20,062 bases of DNA, taken from the NCBI GenBank assembly GCA_002338385.1, contig DDIE01000014.1, positions 39,414-59,475 of the forward strand. The letters run 5' to 3'. The notes under the pieces are model-generated. The model was given only the letters and a program-made list of their open reading frames with translations, had not been told where the DNA came from and ran no database searches. The stretch is from Proteobacteria bacterium UBA1858 (GTDB taxonomy: Bacteria; Pseudomonadota; Gammaproteobacteria; UBA4575). A program made the translations under genes and the position numbers. Below are positions 1 through 6,806 of this stretch, piece by piece; positions within the stretch are counted from its first letter, which is position 1; each line of letters starts with the position of its first letter.

Positions 1-2
1 GC

Positions 3-797
3 ACGCCACTCACCGGCGGCGCAGCCATATTGGCCATGACAATCTGTTTAATCCCCGTGCTGCTCGGCTTTATAATTCCTGTCGTGCAATTGTCTCAATG
101 GGCCATCGACACAGCCAGTAGGATGCTTGATGCGAACTTTTGGCAACTCGCTTTCAACAGCCTGCTACTGGCCTTATGTGCCGCATTGGTGACCATTTTA
201 GCTGCCTTAATTTTGTCTTATGGCAAACGCTCCATCCGTAACAAAGCGGTTCAAGGCTTAATTAATTTGTGTGCTATGAGTTATGCTATCCCGGGCACTA
301 TCATCGCTGTCGGCACGCTGATTATTTTTACGCAACTAGACCATACACTCATAAATGTCCTTAAAAGCGGCTTCAAGATTGATTCAGGTCTGCTATTCAC
401 GGGAACTATTTTCGCTCTGGTATTTGCCCACACGGTCCGCTTTCTGTCGCTCGGCTTACAGTCTGTAGGCGCTAGCCTAGCTAAGATCAACCAATCGATA
501 GACGAAGCATCCAGCTTATTGGGACATAGTCCTTTCGCCACCCTAAGACACGTGCATATGCCCCTCATACGCAGCGGCTTGCTGACAGCGACATTATTAG
601 TATTTGTCGAAGTGATGAAAGAATTGCCCGCTACGCTGATTATGCGACCGTTTAATTTCAATACTCTGGCCGTCAGGGCTTATGAGTTGGCATCTGATGA
701 ACGTCTGGCTGATGCGTCCAGTGCAGCACTGGCAATTGTAGTTACTGGTATTATCCCAGTCATCCTAGTGAACCTGTCAATTAATAAAAATGACTAA
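3..797 (+). CDS. fbpB: Iron(III)-type ABC transporter permease, C-terminal part (cut by window edge)
   Basis: Inner-membrane permease subunit of a binding-protein-dependent ABC importer, most like the ferric-iron FbpB/SfuB family. The frame is open to the left edge (first full codon at 3), so only about 264 C-terminal residues of a protein usually above 500 residues are present. At least five hydrophobic segments are visible. The cytoplasmic EAA loop that docks onto the ATPase is at about 502-570 (EASSLLG...PLI, with a conserved Glu-Ala and Gly). The TTG and ATG codons at 30 and 36 are internal to the open frame and are not taken as starts. The stop overlaps the start of the ATPase gene by 8 bases, which indicates translational coupling. 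The iron substrate is inferred from family resemblance; thiamine or another small ligand cannot be excluded without the periplasmic binding protein. Confidence 0.85.
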   Translation, partial: TPLTGGAAILAMTICLIPVLLGFIIPVVQLSQWAIDTASRMLDANFWQLAFNSLLLALCAALVTILAALILSYGKRSIRNKAVQGLINLCAMSYAIPGTIIAVGTLIIFTQLDHTLINVLKSGFKIDSGLLFTGTIFALVFAHTVRFLSLGLQSVGASLAKINQSIDEASSLLGHSPFATLRHVHMPLIRSGLLTATLLVFVEVMKELPATLIMRPFNFNTLAVRAYELASDERLADASSAALAIVVTGIIPVILVNLSINKND

Positions 798-1845
798 TCA
801 GCCAGCCTTGTTGTGCGTGCAAGATATCGCGATTGCCTATCAAGGAACCGAGGTATTGAAGCAAACTGATCTGCAGGTCAACCGGCATGACATTGTCTGC
901 TTGCTGGGCCATAGTGGCTGCGGAAAAACAACCCTGCTGCGTGCGATTGCTGGCTTGCAGCAAATCAATCATGGGCAGATTAAGCTGGACAACGCCATTA
1001 TCAGCGACAGTCATACCATAGTGCCACCAGAGCACCGTAATATTGGCATGATGTTCCAGGATTTGGCTCTGTTCCCTCATCTGACTATTTATCAAAATGT
1101 AGCTTTCGGTCTGAGAAAAAAGGCCACCCCAGATATTAAAGCACGCGTGCAGTATGTGTTAGACCTGGTTGATATCGGCAGTCATCAATACCGCAAATAT
1201 CCGCACGAGCTATCGGGCGGGCAGCAACAGCGCGTCGCACTGGCGCGCGCTTTGGCGCCCAAACCCAACCTGCTATTGTTAGATGAGCCCTTCTCCAGCC
1301 TAGATCCAGAACTGAGAGAACAGTTAGCTACTCAGGTCAGGGCCATCTTAAAAAAAGAACACGTCACCGCAGTGCTGGTGACCCATGACCAGACAGAAGC
1401 TTTTGCGGTAGCCGATTGGGTGGGCGTTATGAATACCGGTGAAATCGTGCAATTCGATACGCCTTATAATATTTACCACCAACCAGTATCTCGCTTTGTA
1501 GCAGACTTTGTTGGCCCTGGGCATTTCATTCCGGCAAAGATAATCTCACCCGATTCAATACAAACTATTTTTGGCATCATCCATGGTGAGCTCGAACCCA
1601 GCTTCGAAATTAATCAGGACGTTGATCTATTAGTACGGCCAGATGATATTCCGCATGATGATGACAGTCCCATCAAAGCGGTTATTAAAGATAAAAGATT
1701 TCTCGGTGCAGAGTTTATTTACACGCTCGCTTTGCCCAATGATTCGATCGTATCTTGTTATGCACCCAGCCATCATGATCACCCCATTGGACAACCGCTG
1801 GGGATTCGTCTGGATTTGGAGCATTTAGTACTATTTGGGAAATAA
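790..1845 (+). CDS. fbpC: Iron(III)-type ABC transporter ATP-binding protein
   Basis: Cytoplasmic ATPase (351 aa) that powers the permease encoded just upstream. Walker A is GHSGCGKTT at residues 40-48. The ABC signature LSGGQQQR lies near 141-148, Walker B LLLLDEPFSSLD near 159-170, and the switch histidine follows in THDQTEA near 198-204. After the nucleotide-binding domain comes a C-terminal region of about 110 residues that resembles the TOBE-type regulatory domain of the FbpC/PotA/MalK group. Length and domain order fit the FbpC family (about 350 aa). It starts inside the end of the permease gene, so the two are cotranscribed. Ferric iron is the best substrate guess; spermidine, sulfate or thiamine importers have similar ATPases. 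Confidence 0.85.
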   Translation: MTNQPALLCVQDIAIAYQGTEVLKQTDLQVNRHDIVCLLGHSGCGKTTLLRAIAGLQQINHGQIKLDNAIISDSHTIVPPEHRNIGMMFQDLALFPHLTIYQNVAFGLRKKATPDIKARVQYVLDLVDIGSHQYRKYPHELSGGQQQRVALARALAPKPNLLLLDEPFSSLDPELREQLATQVRAILKKEHVTAVLVTHDQTEAFAVADWVGVMNTGEIVQFDTPYNIYHQPVSRFVADFVGPGHFIPAKIISPDSIQTIFGIIHGELEPSFEINQDVDLLVRPDDIPHDDDSPIKAVIKDKRFLGAEFIYTLALPNDSIVSCYAPSHHDHPIGQPLGIRLDLEHLVLFGK

Positions 1846-1849
1846 TATC

Positions 1850-1887
1850 TTAACCTTGCCCGGCTATGATGGGATAATTAAGGTTAA
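1850..1887 (+). repeat. Small inverted repeat between fbpC and the PA2779-like gene
   Basis: TTAACCTT at 1850-1857 is repeated inverted as AAGGTTAA at 1880-1887, with a 22-base gap that contains CCC and GGG able to pair. It lies directly after the ATPase stop and before the next start. There is no T run after it, so it is a poor intrinsic terminator. It could be an operator, an mRNA-stabilising hairpin or chance. Confidence 0.3.
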
Positions 1888-1906
1888 ACCATAGGTTGTG
1901 GATTAG

Positions 1907-2278
1907 ATGAAACTATTTTTTTCTAAGAACGCTCGTCTTGGGCTGATTAGCGTGCTGCTTTGTCATCTCCTCGCCACCCCCGCGCTGAGTGAAATGTTAG
2001 GCACCGATCGCATTATCACTCACCACCAAAACAGACAAACTATCGATACTGCCTTGCTGCGAGAGGATGTGAAACAACATCTACTGAGCCACGGTGTGGC
2101 GCCACATGATGTGCAACTGCGTTTGGATCAGCTCACGCCACAAGAATTACAGACGCTGGCTGATGAATTCAATCAATTACCCGCAGCCGGCAGTCCAACT
2201 GCTCTCATGCTATTGCCGGGACCGATCATCTTGATGCTGGAATTAACCGGCATGACAGACATGTCGACCTCATTTTAA
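1907..2278 (+). CDS. PA2779 family secreted protein
   Basis: Small exported protein (123 aa) of unknown biochemical function. The N-terminus is a typical signal peptide: a short basic region (MKLFFSKNAR), a hydrophobic core to about residue 24, and a likely cleavage after PALS near residue 29. The mature part has the features I associate with the PA2779 family: an early segment leading to LxREDVKQHLLSHGV, then a helix ending LTPQELQTLADEFNQLPA, and a C-terminal hydrophobic stretch (LMLLPGPIILMLELTG). The next gene 19 bases downstream is a PA2778-type peptidase. The two families are commonly found side by side, which supports both calls. The family name is from memory of sequence pattern. No regulatory element is obvious, and the ribosome binding site before the ATG is weak. 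Confidence 0.7.
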   Translation: MKLFFSKNARLGLISVLLCHLLATPALSEMLGTDRIITHHQNRQTIDTALLREDVKQHLLSHGVAPHDVQLRLDQLTPQELQTLADEFNQLPAAGSPTALMLLPGPIILMLELTGMTDMSTSF

Positions 2279-2297
2279 CGCTATCGATTGATCTTGC

Positions 2298-3293
2298 ATG
2301 ACGCCCAGCAAGTGCCTCTGTTATGTCATCATCCTGATCACGCTGAACCTGCTTACCAGCTCATGCTCAGTCATGACTATCGCCGATCATGTAGTACCTA
2401 AAAAGCCTCAAAATTTACCCTCCGATGTTGTCCTTGAGGTGCCCTTTTTTGAACAACCAGATAACTACTGCGGACCCGCTTCATTAGCAATGGTGGCCAA
2501 CTATTATGGGTATGATGTTGCTATTGAAGCGTTAAGCAAAAAGGTCTACACGCCGAAAAAAGGGGGCAGCTTACAAATTGAAATGCAAGCCGCAGCACGC
2601 AGTTTAGGCTTCGTGGTATTTACTATGCCTATGGATTTAGCATCATTAAGCTTGGAAATTGATTCTGGCCATCCCGTCATTGTGCTGCAGAATCTCTCTT
2701 TGAGTATCTATCCTGTGTGGCATTATGCCGTGGTAACCGGACGCGATGTCGAACGTAACCATTTCCTTTTGCATAGTGGTCAACATGAATATTATCGCTC
2801 GCCCTGGTACACGCTTAAGAACACTTGGGCACGTAGTGACTACTGGTCGATGCTACTGTTACCCGTCGGACAGCTACCGGCAAGCATCGGTTTATCTGCT
2901 GCCCTCACTGGCGCCGTTGATCTTGAGAAGATTGGCGAATATCGAGCCGCCCAACTCACTTATCAGGCAATTCATGCGCGCTGGCCTGATAGCTTTGCAG
3001 CTCTGGCTGGCATCGCTAATACGCATATGTATCTGCAAGAACCTATCGCGGCCAGTCGTGCCTACAAGCAAGCGCTAAAACTTAATAACCAATCAGCGGA
3101 ATTACTTAACAACTTTGCCTACAACGCGCAGGCACTGGGTTGTGAGGTGACTGCGATCAAGGCGGTTGAATGCGCTCTGAAAATGAACCCCGAGCAACCT
3201 CAGTCTATCCTTGACACACTAGAACAACTCCGGTCATCATCCCCACACCCGAGCAATCATAACTATTGCCCAACTATTCATTGTTCAAATTAG
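2298..3293 (+). CDS. PA2778 family C39-type cysteine peptidase with TPR tail
   Basis: Probable envelope cysteine peptidase (331 aa), papain-like C39 fold. The N-terminus is hydrophobic and ends LLTSSCS, a lipobox-like motif with Cys23; the Thr at -3 is unusual, so lipidation is possible but unsure. The catalytic Cys is C58 in NYCGPASLAMV and the catalytic His is H142 in VWHYAVVTG, followed by an acidic GRD. Residues of about 210-315 form two to three tetratricopeptide-like helical repeats (EYRAAQLTYQAI, PIAASRAYKQALKLN, VTAIKAVECALKMNPE). This peptidase-TPR order is that of the PA2778 family, found paired with PA2779-like proteins as here. Substrate and role are unknown; C39 peptidases elsewhere cut leader peptides of exported products, but no ABC exporter is present here. 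Confidence 0.75.
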   Translation: MTPSKCLCYVIILITLNLLTSSCSVMTIADHVVPKKPQNLPSDVVLEVPFFEQPDNYCGPASLAMVANYYGYDVAIEALSKKVYTPKKGGSLQIEMQAAARSLGFVVFTMPMDLASLSLEIDSGHPVIVLQNLSLSIYPVWHYAVVTGRDVERNHFLLHSGQHEYYRSPWYTLKNTWARSDYWSMLLLPVGQLPASIGLSAALTGAVDLEKIGEYRAAQLTYQAIHARWPDSFAALAGIANTHMYLQEPIAASRAYKQALKLNNQSAELLNNFAYNAQALGCEVTAIKAVECALKMNPEQPQSILDTLEQLRSSSPHPSNHNYCPTIHCSN

Positions 3294-3398
3294 AACCACT
3301 TGAAGGTGTAACTAAGCAAGCGCAATTTGTTCAAGTCCGTTATCATTATCGGTTCTAGCAGTTATAAAAATAAACAGTTATTCAGGAGAACATACCCA

Positions 3399-4019
3399 AT
3401 GTCATCATCATTCAATCGTTGGCGACCACACCCATGGCATGGCATAGAAATCGGCCCCGATTCACCCAGCGTAGTGACTGCTTACATTGAGAGCACTCCA
3501 TTCAATCATATTAAATACGAAGTGGATAAATTAACTGGCTATCTAAAAGTTGATCGACCGCATCGTACTTCCTCCCTGCCACCTACTCTATATGGCTTTA
3601 TACCGCAAACCTACTGTGGCTCTCGAGTAGGTGAGTTAATGTCAGAAGCCAGCTATGGCGATGATGATCCTTTAGATATTTGTGTTATCAGCGAGCGCCA
3701 TATTGATCGCTCAGAATTAATTCTTAATGCACGTGTGATTGGCGGTTTACCGATGCTGGATGATGGTGAAGCTGATGATAAAATTATTGCTGTATTGGAA
3801 AAAGATCATGTCTGGTCGGACGTGTATGATATCACTCAACTGCCCGCTGCCATGGTCGAACGTTTAAGACACTACTTCAGTACATATAAGGTGCTACCGG
3901 GGGAAAAGTCTTCCGTTATGGTCGGCCAAGCCTATGGTCAAGAACATGCGAAAAAAGTCATCCAATGCTCAATCCTTGACTACCAAGAAAAATTTGCAGA
4001 TTACAACGGCATTGCCTAA
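3399..4019 (+). CDS. ppa: Inorganic pyrophosphatase (family I)
   Basis: Cytoplasmic Mg2+-dependent enzyme that hydrolyses pyrophosphate to two phosphates and so drives biosynthetic reactions. The family I signature DDDPLDI is present, together with the upstream pattern IKYEVDKLTGYLKVDR and the segment LYGFIPQTYCG. I chose the ATG at 3399 (206 aa) because AGGAG lies 10 bases before it. The frame stays open 24 codons further to 3327, but that extension (MFKSVIIIGSSSY...) has no family counterpart that I recognise. The protein is somewhat longer than the 176-residue E. coli enzyme, with extra N-terminal residues HPWHGIEIG. It stands alone and converges with dinB. In this organism it would pull the pyrophosphate-producing steps, including any such step feeding C1 assimilation, but this is general. 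Confidence 0.9.
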   Translation: MSSSFNRWRPHPWHGIEIGPDSPSVVTAYIESTPFNHIKYEVDKLTGYLKVDRPHRTSSLPPTLYGFIPQTYCGSRVGELMSEASYGDDDPLDICVISERHIDRSELILNARVIGGLPMLDDGEADDKIIAVLEKDHVWSDVYDITQLPAAMVERLRHYFSTYKVLPGEKSSVMVGQAYGQEHAKKVIQCSILDYQEKFADYNGIA

Positions 4020-4081
4020 CCCCTTTAGCGCTGCCTAAATCATCAGTAGTCGTGACTGACAAAGGAGTTGCGATTACTGCC

Positions 4082-5308
4082 TTATACCGTCTTGCGATGT
4101 CCTTCCGGCTTCCATGCCGGGGCAATAACATTTGGCATGTCCGAACGGCGTAATAAATTTGCTGGCGCCAATGTGAACTCACCATAACGCTGGTTAATCC
4201 TGTCCATGGCATGATTGATTTGCTGATGCTTGCTATCGCATTGCTCAAATAATGCCAGCTGATGCCCTTGATCTTTTGGATCTAGGGCGACCACGCGCAC
4301 CTGAAAGCAACCTTGCCCCCGCCACGTGAGGCGTAAAAAATCATTGATTATATTTTTAAGCAAACGACCATCATTGGTCGCTACATCGGTCTGCAACTTA
4401 TCCGCTACCCAGCCATATTCAGTAAGGAACCCGACTAAATAATGGCGTGCTTCAAAATTATGCCGCCGTAATCGCGCTGCGACTTTTTCCGCCATATGAT
4501 GTAAGTAAGTTTTTAATACCGCCAGGCTTGAGGTGTTAGGTGGCATTACTTTACTGTGGCCCACCGATTTAGGCGCGGCCACTGTCTGGTGAATCGGATC
4601 AGGATCCAGACCTTGCGCCATATACCAGATCCTGCGGCCTAAATTGCCAAAGCGTCTGGCTAATTCGCTAATTGGCAGATTTTCCATATCACCGCACACG
4701 AACACACCACGTTGATTAAGGTAGCGGCCAATACCTTTGGCAATACCACTGAGTTCTGTGACTGGTACATCATGCAAATACGCACGTGCCTGCCAGGGTG
4801 GTACCGCGGATAGGCCATTCGGCTTATCTTTCTTGGCCGCATATTTAGCGGTTGTCTTATCACCACTGACACCGATACTGCAGGTCAAGCCACTCACCTG
4901 TTGAATCGTCTGCTTGGCCAGACGTCCGGCATCCAGCGGATGTTGATATATTTTTTGACAATACGTGACATCTAGGAATGCTTCATCCACCGAAAAAACT
5001 TCAATATCCGGCGTCACCACCTGCAAGGCCTGCATAATATTCGCTGATACCTCTGCGTATCGCTGTGGTCGGGCAGGAACCTGAATTACATCTGGACATA
5101 GACGTTTAGCTTCGCGCAAACGCGTACCTGTTTTAATCCCGTAGTTTCTTGCTTCATATGAACACGTAATAAAGCAACTGCCGCGTGTACCATTAGTAAT
5201 ACCGATCGGCTTATCTCTCAGCTCCGGACGATCATGTTGCTCAATACTGGCAAAGAACGCATCCATATCGATAAAGACAATTGCCCGCTGCCAGGCTGGT
5301 TCATTCAT
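4082..5308 (-). CDS. dinB: Y-family translesion DNA polymerase (Pol IV-like)
   Basis: Low-fidelity polymerase that copies past damaged bases, expected to be SOS-induced. The metal-binding carboxylates are visible in FIDMDAFFASIE (D14 and D16) and SVDEAFLD (D108, E109). A helix-hairpin-helix-like segment follows (LSGIAKGIGRYLNQRG), then the little-finger domain. Near residues 350-354 is QLALF, a good match to the beta-clamp binding motif. A further 54 residues follow, so the 408-aa protein is longer than the 351-aa E. coli Pol IV, whose clamp motif is at its very end. The start is the ATG at 5308, whose ATGAATGA sequence overlaps the lexA stop. A TTG at 5326 would add six residues and is less likely. 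It is the second gene of a lexA operon; UmuC or another Y-family subgroup is a possible alternative. Confidence 0.85.
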   Translation of the reverse strand: MNEPAWQRAIVFIDMDAFFASIEQHDRPELRDKPIGITNGTRGSCFITCSYEARNYGIKTGTRLREAKRLCPDVIQVPARPQRYAEVSANIMQALQVVTPDIEVFSVDEAFLDVTYCQKIYQHPLDAGRLAKQTIQQVSGLTCSIGVSGDKTTAKYAAKKDKPNGLSAVPPWQARAYLHDVPVTELSGIAKGIGRYLNQRGVFVCGDMENLPISELARRFGNLGRRIWYMAQGLDPDPIHQTVAAPKSVGHSKVMPPNTSSLAVLKTYLHHMAEKVAARLRRHNFEARHYLVGFLTEYGWVADKLQTDVATNDGRLLKNIINDFLRLTWRGQGCFQVRVVALDPKDQGHQLALFEQCDSKHQQINHAMDRINQRYGEFTLAPANLLRRSDMPNVIAPAWKPEGHRKTV

Positions 5309-5891
5309 ATAAACGCACCTGGCCAATCAATATGCCCTGAATTTTGATCCGGTCGGCAGCGTAGTCTTTGGCCTGCATGGCTTTGTTTGCTGGAATTAAA
5401 CGCACCTGATTTTTTTGCGGATACTGCACGCGCTTCAAGGTGACATCATGCTCATCAATCAATGCCACCACGATCTGATTACTGCGCGCTGTCTGGGCAT
5501 GCTCAATCACAACATAATCATTATTACGTATCCCTTCATCAATCATGGAATGACCTTTGACTTGTAATACATAACGATTATTACCTCCCAGCAAGCGCGA
5601 AAAATTAAGCTGGTGCTGGTCCTCAATTGCTTCAATAGGCTTGCCGGCAGCAATCCGCCCCAGCAATGGCAACTCATCTGCATCCAGTTGATCGATTAAC
5701 TCTAGCCCGCGCGTTTTAGGATTACGCTGCAGGTAGCCTGCCTGCTCCAAGGCCGATACATAGCGATGTATCACGCCTTTTGAATTGATTCCCAAGCCCT
5801 GAGCAATTTCTGTTAAAAGTGGCGCCTGCTTGTGTTGCGCCATATATTTCTGAATAAAATCCAGTGTGTCTTGTTCACGTGTTGTTAGCAT
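5301..5891 (-). CDS. lexA: LexA-type SOS repressor
   Basis: Transcriptional repressor that self-cleaves when RecA filaments form on damaged DNA. The 196-aa protein has the two LexA domains. The N-terminal winged helix-turn-helix (about 1-65) has a recognition region INSKGVIHRYVSALEQ. The C-terminal S24 peptidase domain has a cleavage site Ala82-Gly83 (GRIAAGKP), nucleophile Ser115 (KGHSM) and general base Lys153 (VTLKRV). All parts needed for autocleavage are present. The DNA-reading helix differs from the E. coli type (which has SPNAAEEH) and is closer to the SKSGIHR form of Alphaproteobacteria, in keeping with the GTTC-N7-GTTC repeat just upstream. It overlaps dinB by 8 bases, so damage would induce both together. 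It may be a second, specialised LexA rather than the only one in the cell. Confidence 0.93.
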   Translation of the reverse strand: MLTTREQDTLDFIQKYMAQHKQAPLLTEIAQGLGINSKGVIHRYVSALEQAGYLQRNPKTRGLELIDQLDADELPLLGRIAAGKPIEAIEDQHQLNFSRLLGGNNRYVLQVKGHSMIDEGIRNNDYVVIEHAQTARSNQIVVALIDEHDVTLKRVQYPQKNQVRLIPANKAMQAKDYAADRIKIQGILIGQVRLYE

Positions 5892-5915
5892 AAAAGCATC
5901 CCCTGTTATGCCTCA

Positions 5916-5935
5916 AATGAGAACATAATGAGAAC
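5916..5935 (-). promoter_or_regulatory. Putative LexA operator, GTTC-N7-GTTC direct repeat
   Basis: On the plus strand AATGAGAAC occurs at 5916-5924 and again at 5927-5935, a shift of 11 bases or about one helical turn. Read toward lexA this is GTTC-N7-GTTC, the established consensus for LexA binding in Alphaproteobacteria. It sits 25-44 bases upstream of the lexA start, where autorepression is expected. A TTGACG that could be a -35 element lies just beyond it (minus strand, 5946-5941), but I see no convincing -10, so the promoter itself is not placed. Confidence 0.7.
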
Positions 5936-5973
5936 TTTGTCGTCAAGCTTTGCAATCACTGTATAAAGCATTA

Positions 5974-6018
5974 CACTGCCAGCACAATATGACTTTTTGT
6001 TATATTGTGCTGGCAGTG
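5974..6018. repeat. Long perfect hairpin between lexA and can
   Basis: CACTGCCAGCACAATAT at 5974-5990 and its exact reverse complement at 6002-6018 form a 17-bp stem. Three further pairs (G-U, A-U, C-G) close a TTTTT loop at 5994-5998. There is no T run after either arm, so it does not look like an intrinsic terminator in either direction. It lies in the divergent region, 68 bases before the can start. It could be an operator, an mRNA leader structure for can, or a relic of a small repeat family. Confidence 0.75.
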
Positions 6019-6085
6019 CTGACATCATGTACTGCTTAAGGACACCAATTTTAAGTAGGTTACTTTCAAATTTGCGAGCACTATC

Positions 6086-6715
6086 TTGAGTTTATTGGAC
6101 ACCCTATTTGCTAACAACCGTGCCTGGGCAAATGAGCAAACTGAGGCCGATCCCGAGTTCTTTTCCCGCCTTGGCAAACAGCAGTCACCCGATTATTTGT
6201 GGATAGGCTGTTCTGACAGTCGTGTACCTGCCAATCAAATTATTAATCTCCCACCAGGTGAAGTGTTTGTGCACAGAAATATTGCCAATGTGGTCGTCCA
6301 CAGCGACCTTAATTGTCTGTCTGTGATTCAGTTTGGTGTCGAGGTCCTTAAGGTTAAACATATCATTGTGTGTGGTCACTACGGCTGCGGGGGTATTCAG
6401 GCCGCTTTGAAAGAGGATAATCACGGCTTGATTAATAACTGGCTGGAACATATCAGGGATGTCGCCCGCATTTACCGTGCCGAACTGGATCAGCTTACTG
6501 CTGCAGAGCAATGCCATCGCCTGTGTGAGCTGAACGTGATCGAACAAGTGCGTAATGTGTGTATGACGAATACCATCCAGAATGCTTGGCGAAACAATCA
6601 GTCGCTGGCGGTACATGGTTGGATTTATGGTATCGATAACGGCCTATTGAAGGACCTCAGTACTTCAGTCGCCTCAACAGATCAATTCAGGCAACGCTAT
6701 CAACGTAAAACTTAG
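6086..6715 (+). CDS. can: Beta-class carbonic anhydrase
   Basis: Zinc enzyme interconverting CO2 and bicarbonate in the cytoplasm. The zinc ligands and the catalytic dyad are visible: Cys42, Asp44 and Arg46 (CSDSR), then His98 and Cys101 (GHYGCGG), at the same numbering as E. coli Can. Other shared blocks are FVHRNIANVV, DLNCLSVIQF, LINNWLEHIRD and VHGWIYGID. The start is a TTG at 6086, which gives MSLLDTLFANN in line with the E. coli N-terminus; no ATG or clear ribosome binding site is better placed, so the exact start is a little uncertain. At 209 aa it is slightly shorter than the 220-aa E. coli protein. PEP carboxylase uses bicarbonate, so this gene probably supports the serine cycle encoded downstream, although it is not in the same transcription unit. 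Confidence 0.92.
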   Translation: MSLLDTLFANNRAWANEQTEADPEFFSRLGKQQSPDYLWIGCSDSRVPANQIINLPPGEVFVHRNIANVVVHSDLNCLSVIQFGVEVLKVKHIIVCGHYGCGGIQAALKEDNHGLINNWLEHIRDVARIYRAELDQLTAAEQCHRLCELNVIEQVRNVCMTNTIQNAWRNNQSLAVHGWIYGIDNGLLKDLSTSVASTDQFRQRYQRKT

Positions 6716-6806
6716 TTATACCTGCAACTGAAATTTTCACTATACGCGGTCATAGGCAATAGATTATTCTGCACGCTATATTTTAATCGACCTATTGACC
6801 CAACTC

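Noticed and set aside
3327..3398. A 24-codon upstream extension of the pyrophosphatase frame
   Set aside because: The ATG at 3399 has a good AGGAG before it and gives the expected family start; the extension has no recognisable domain or signal.
4020..4081. Terminator between the convergent ppa and dinB genes
   Set aside because: Only a tiny AGTC-GT-GACT symmetry is visible and there is no T tract on either strand.
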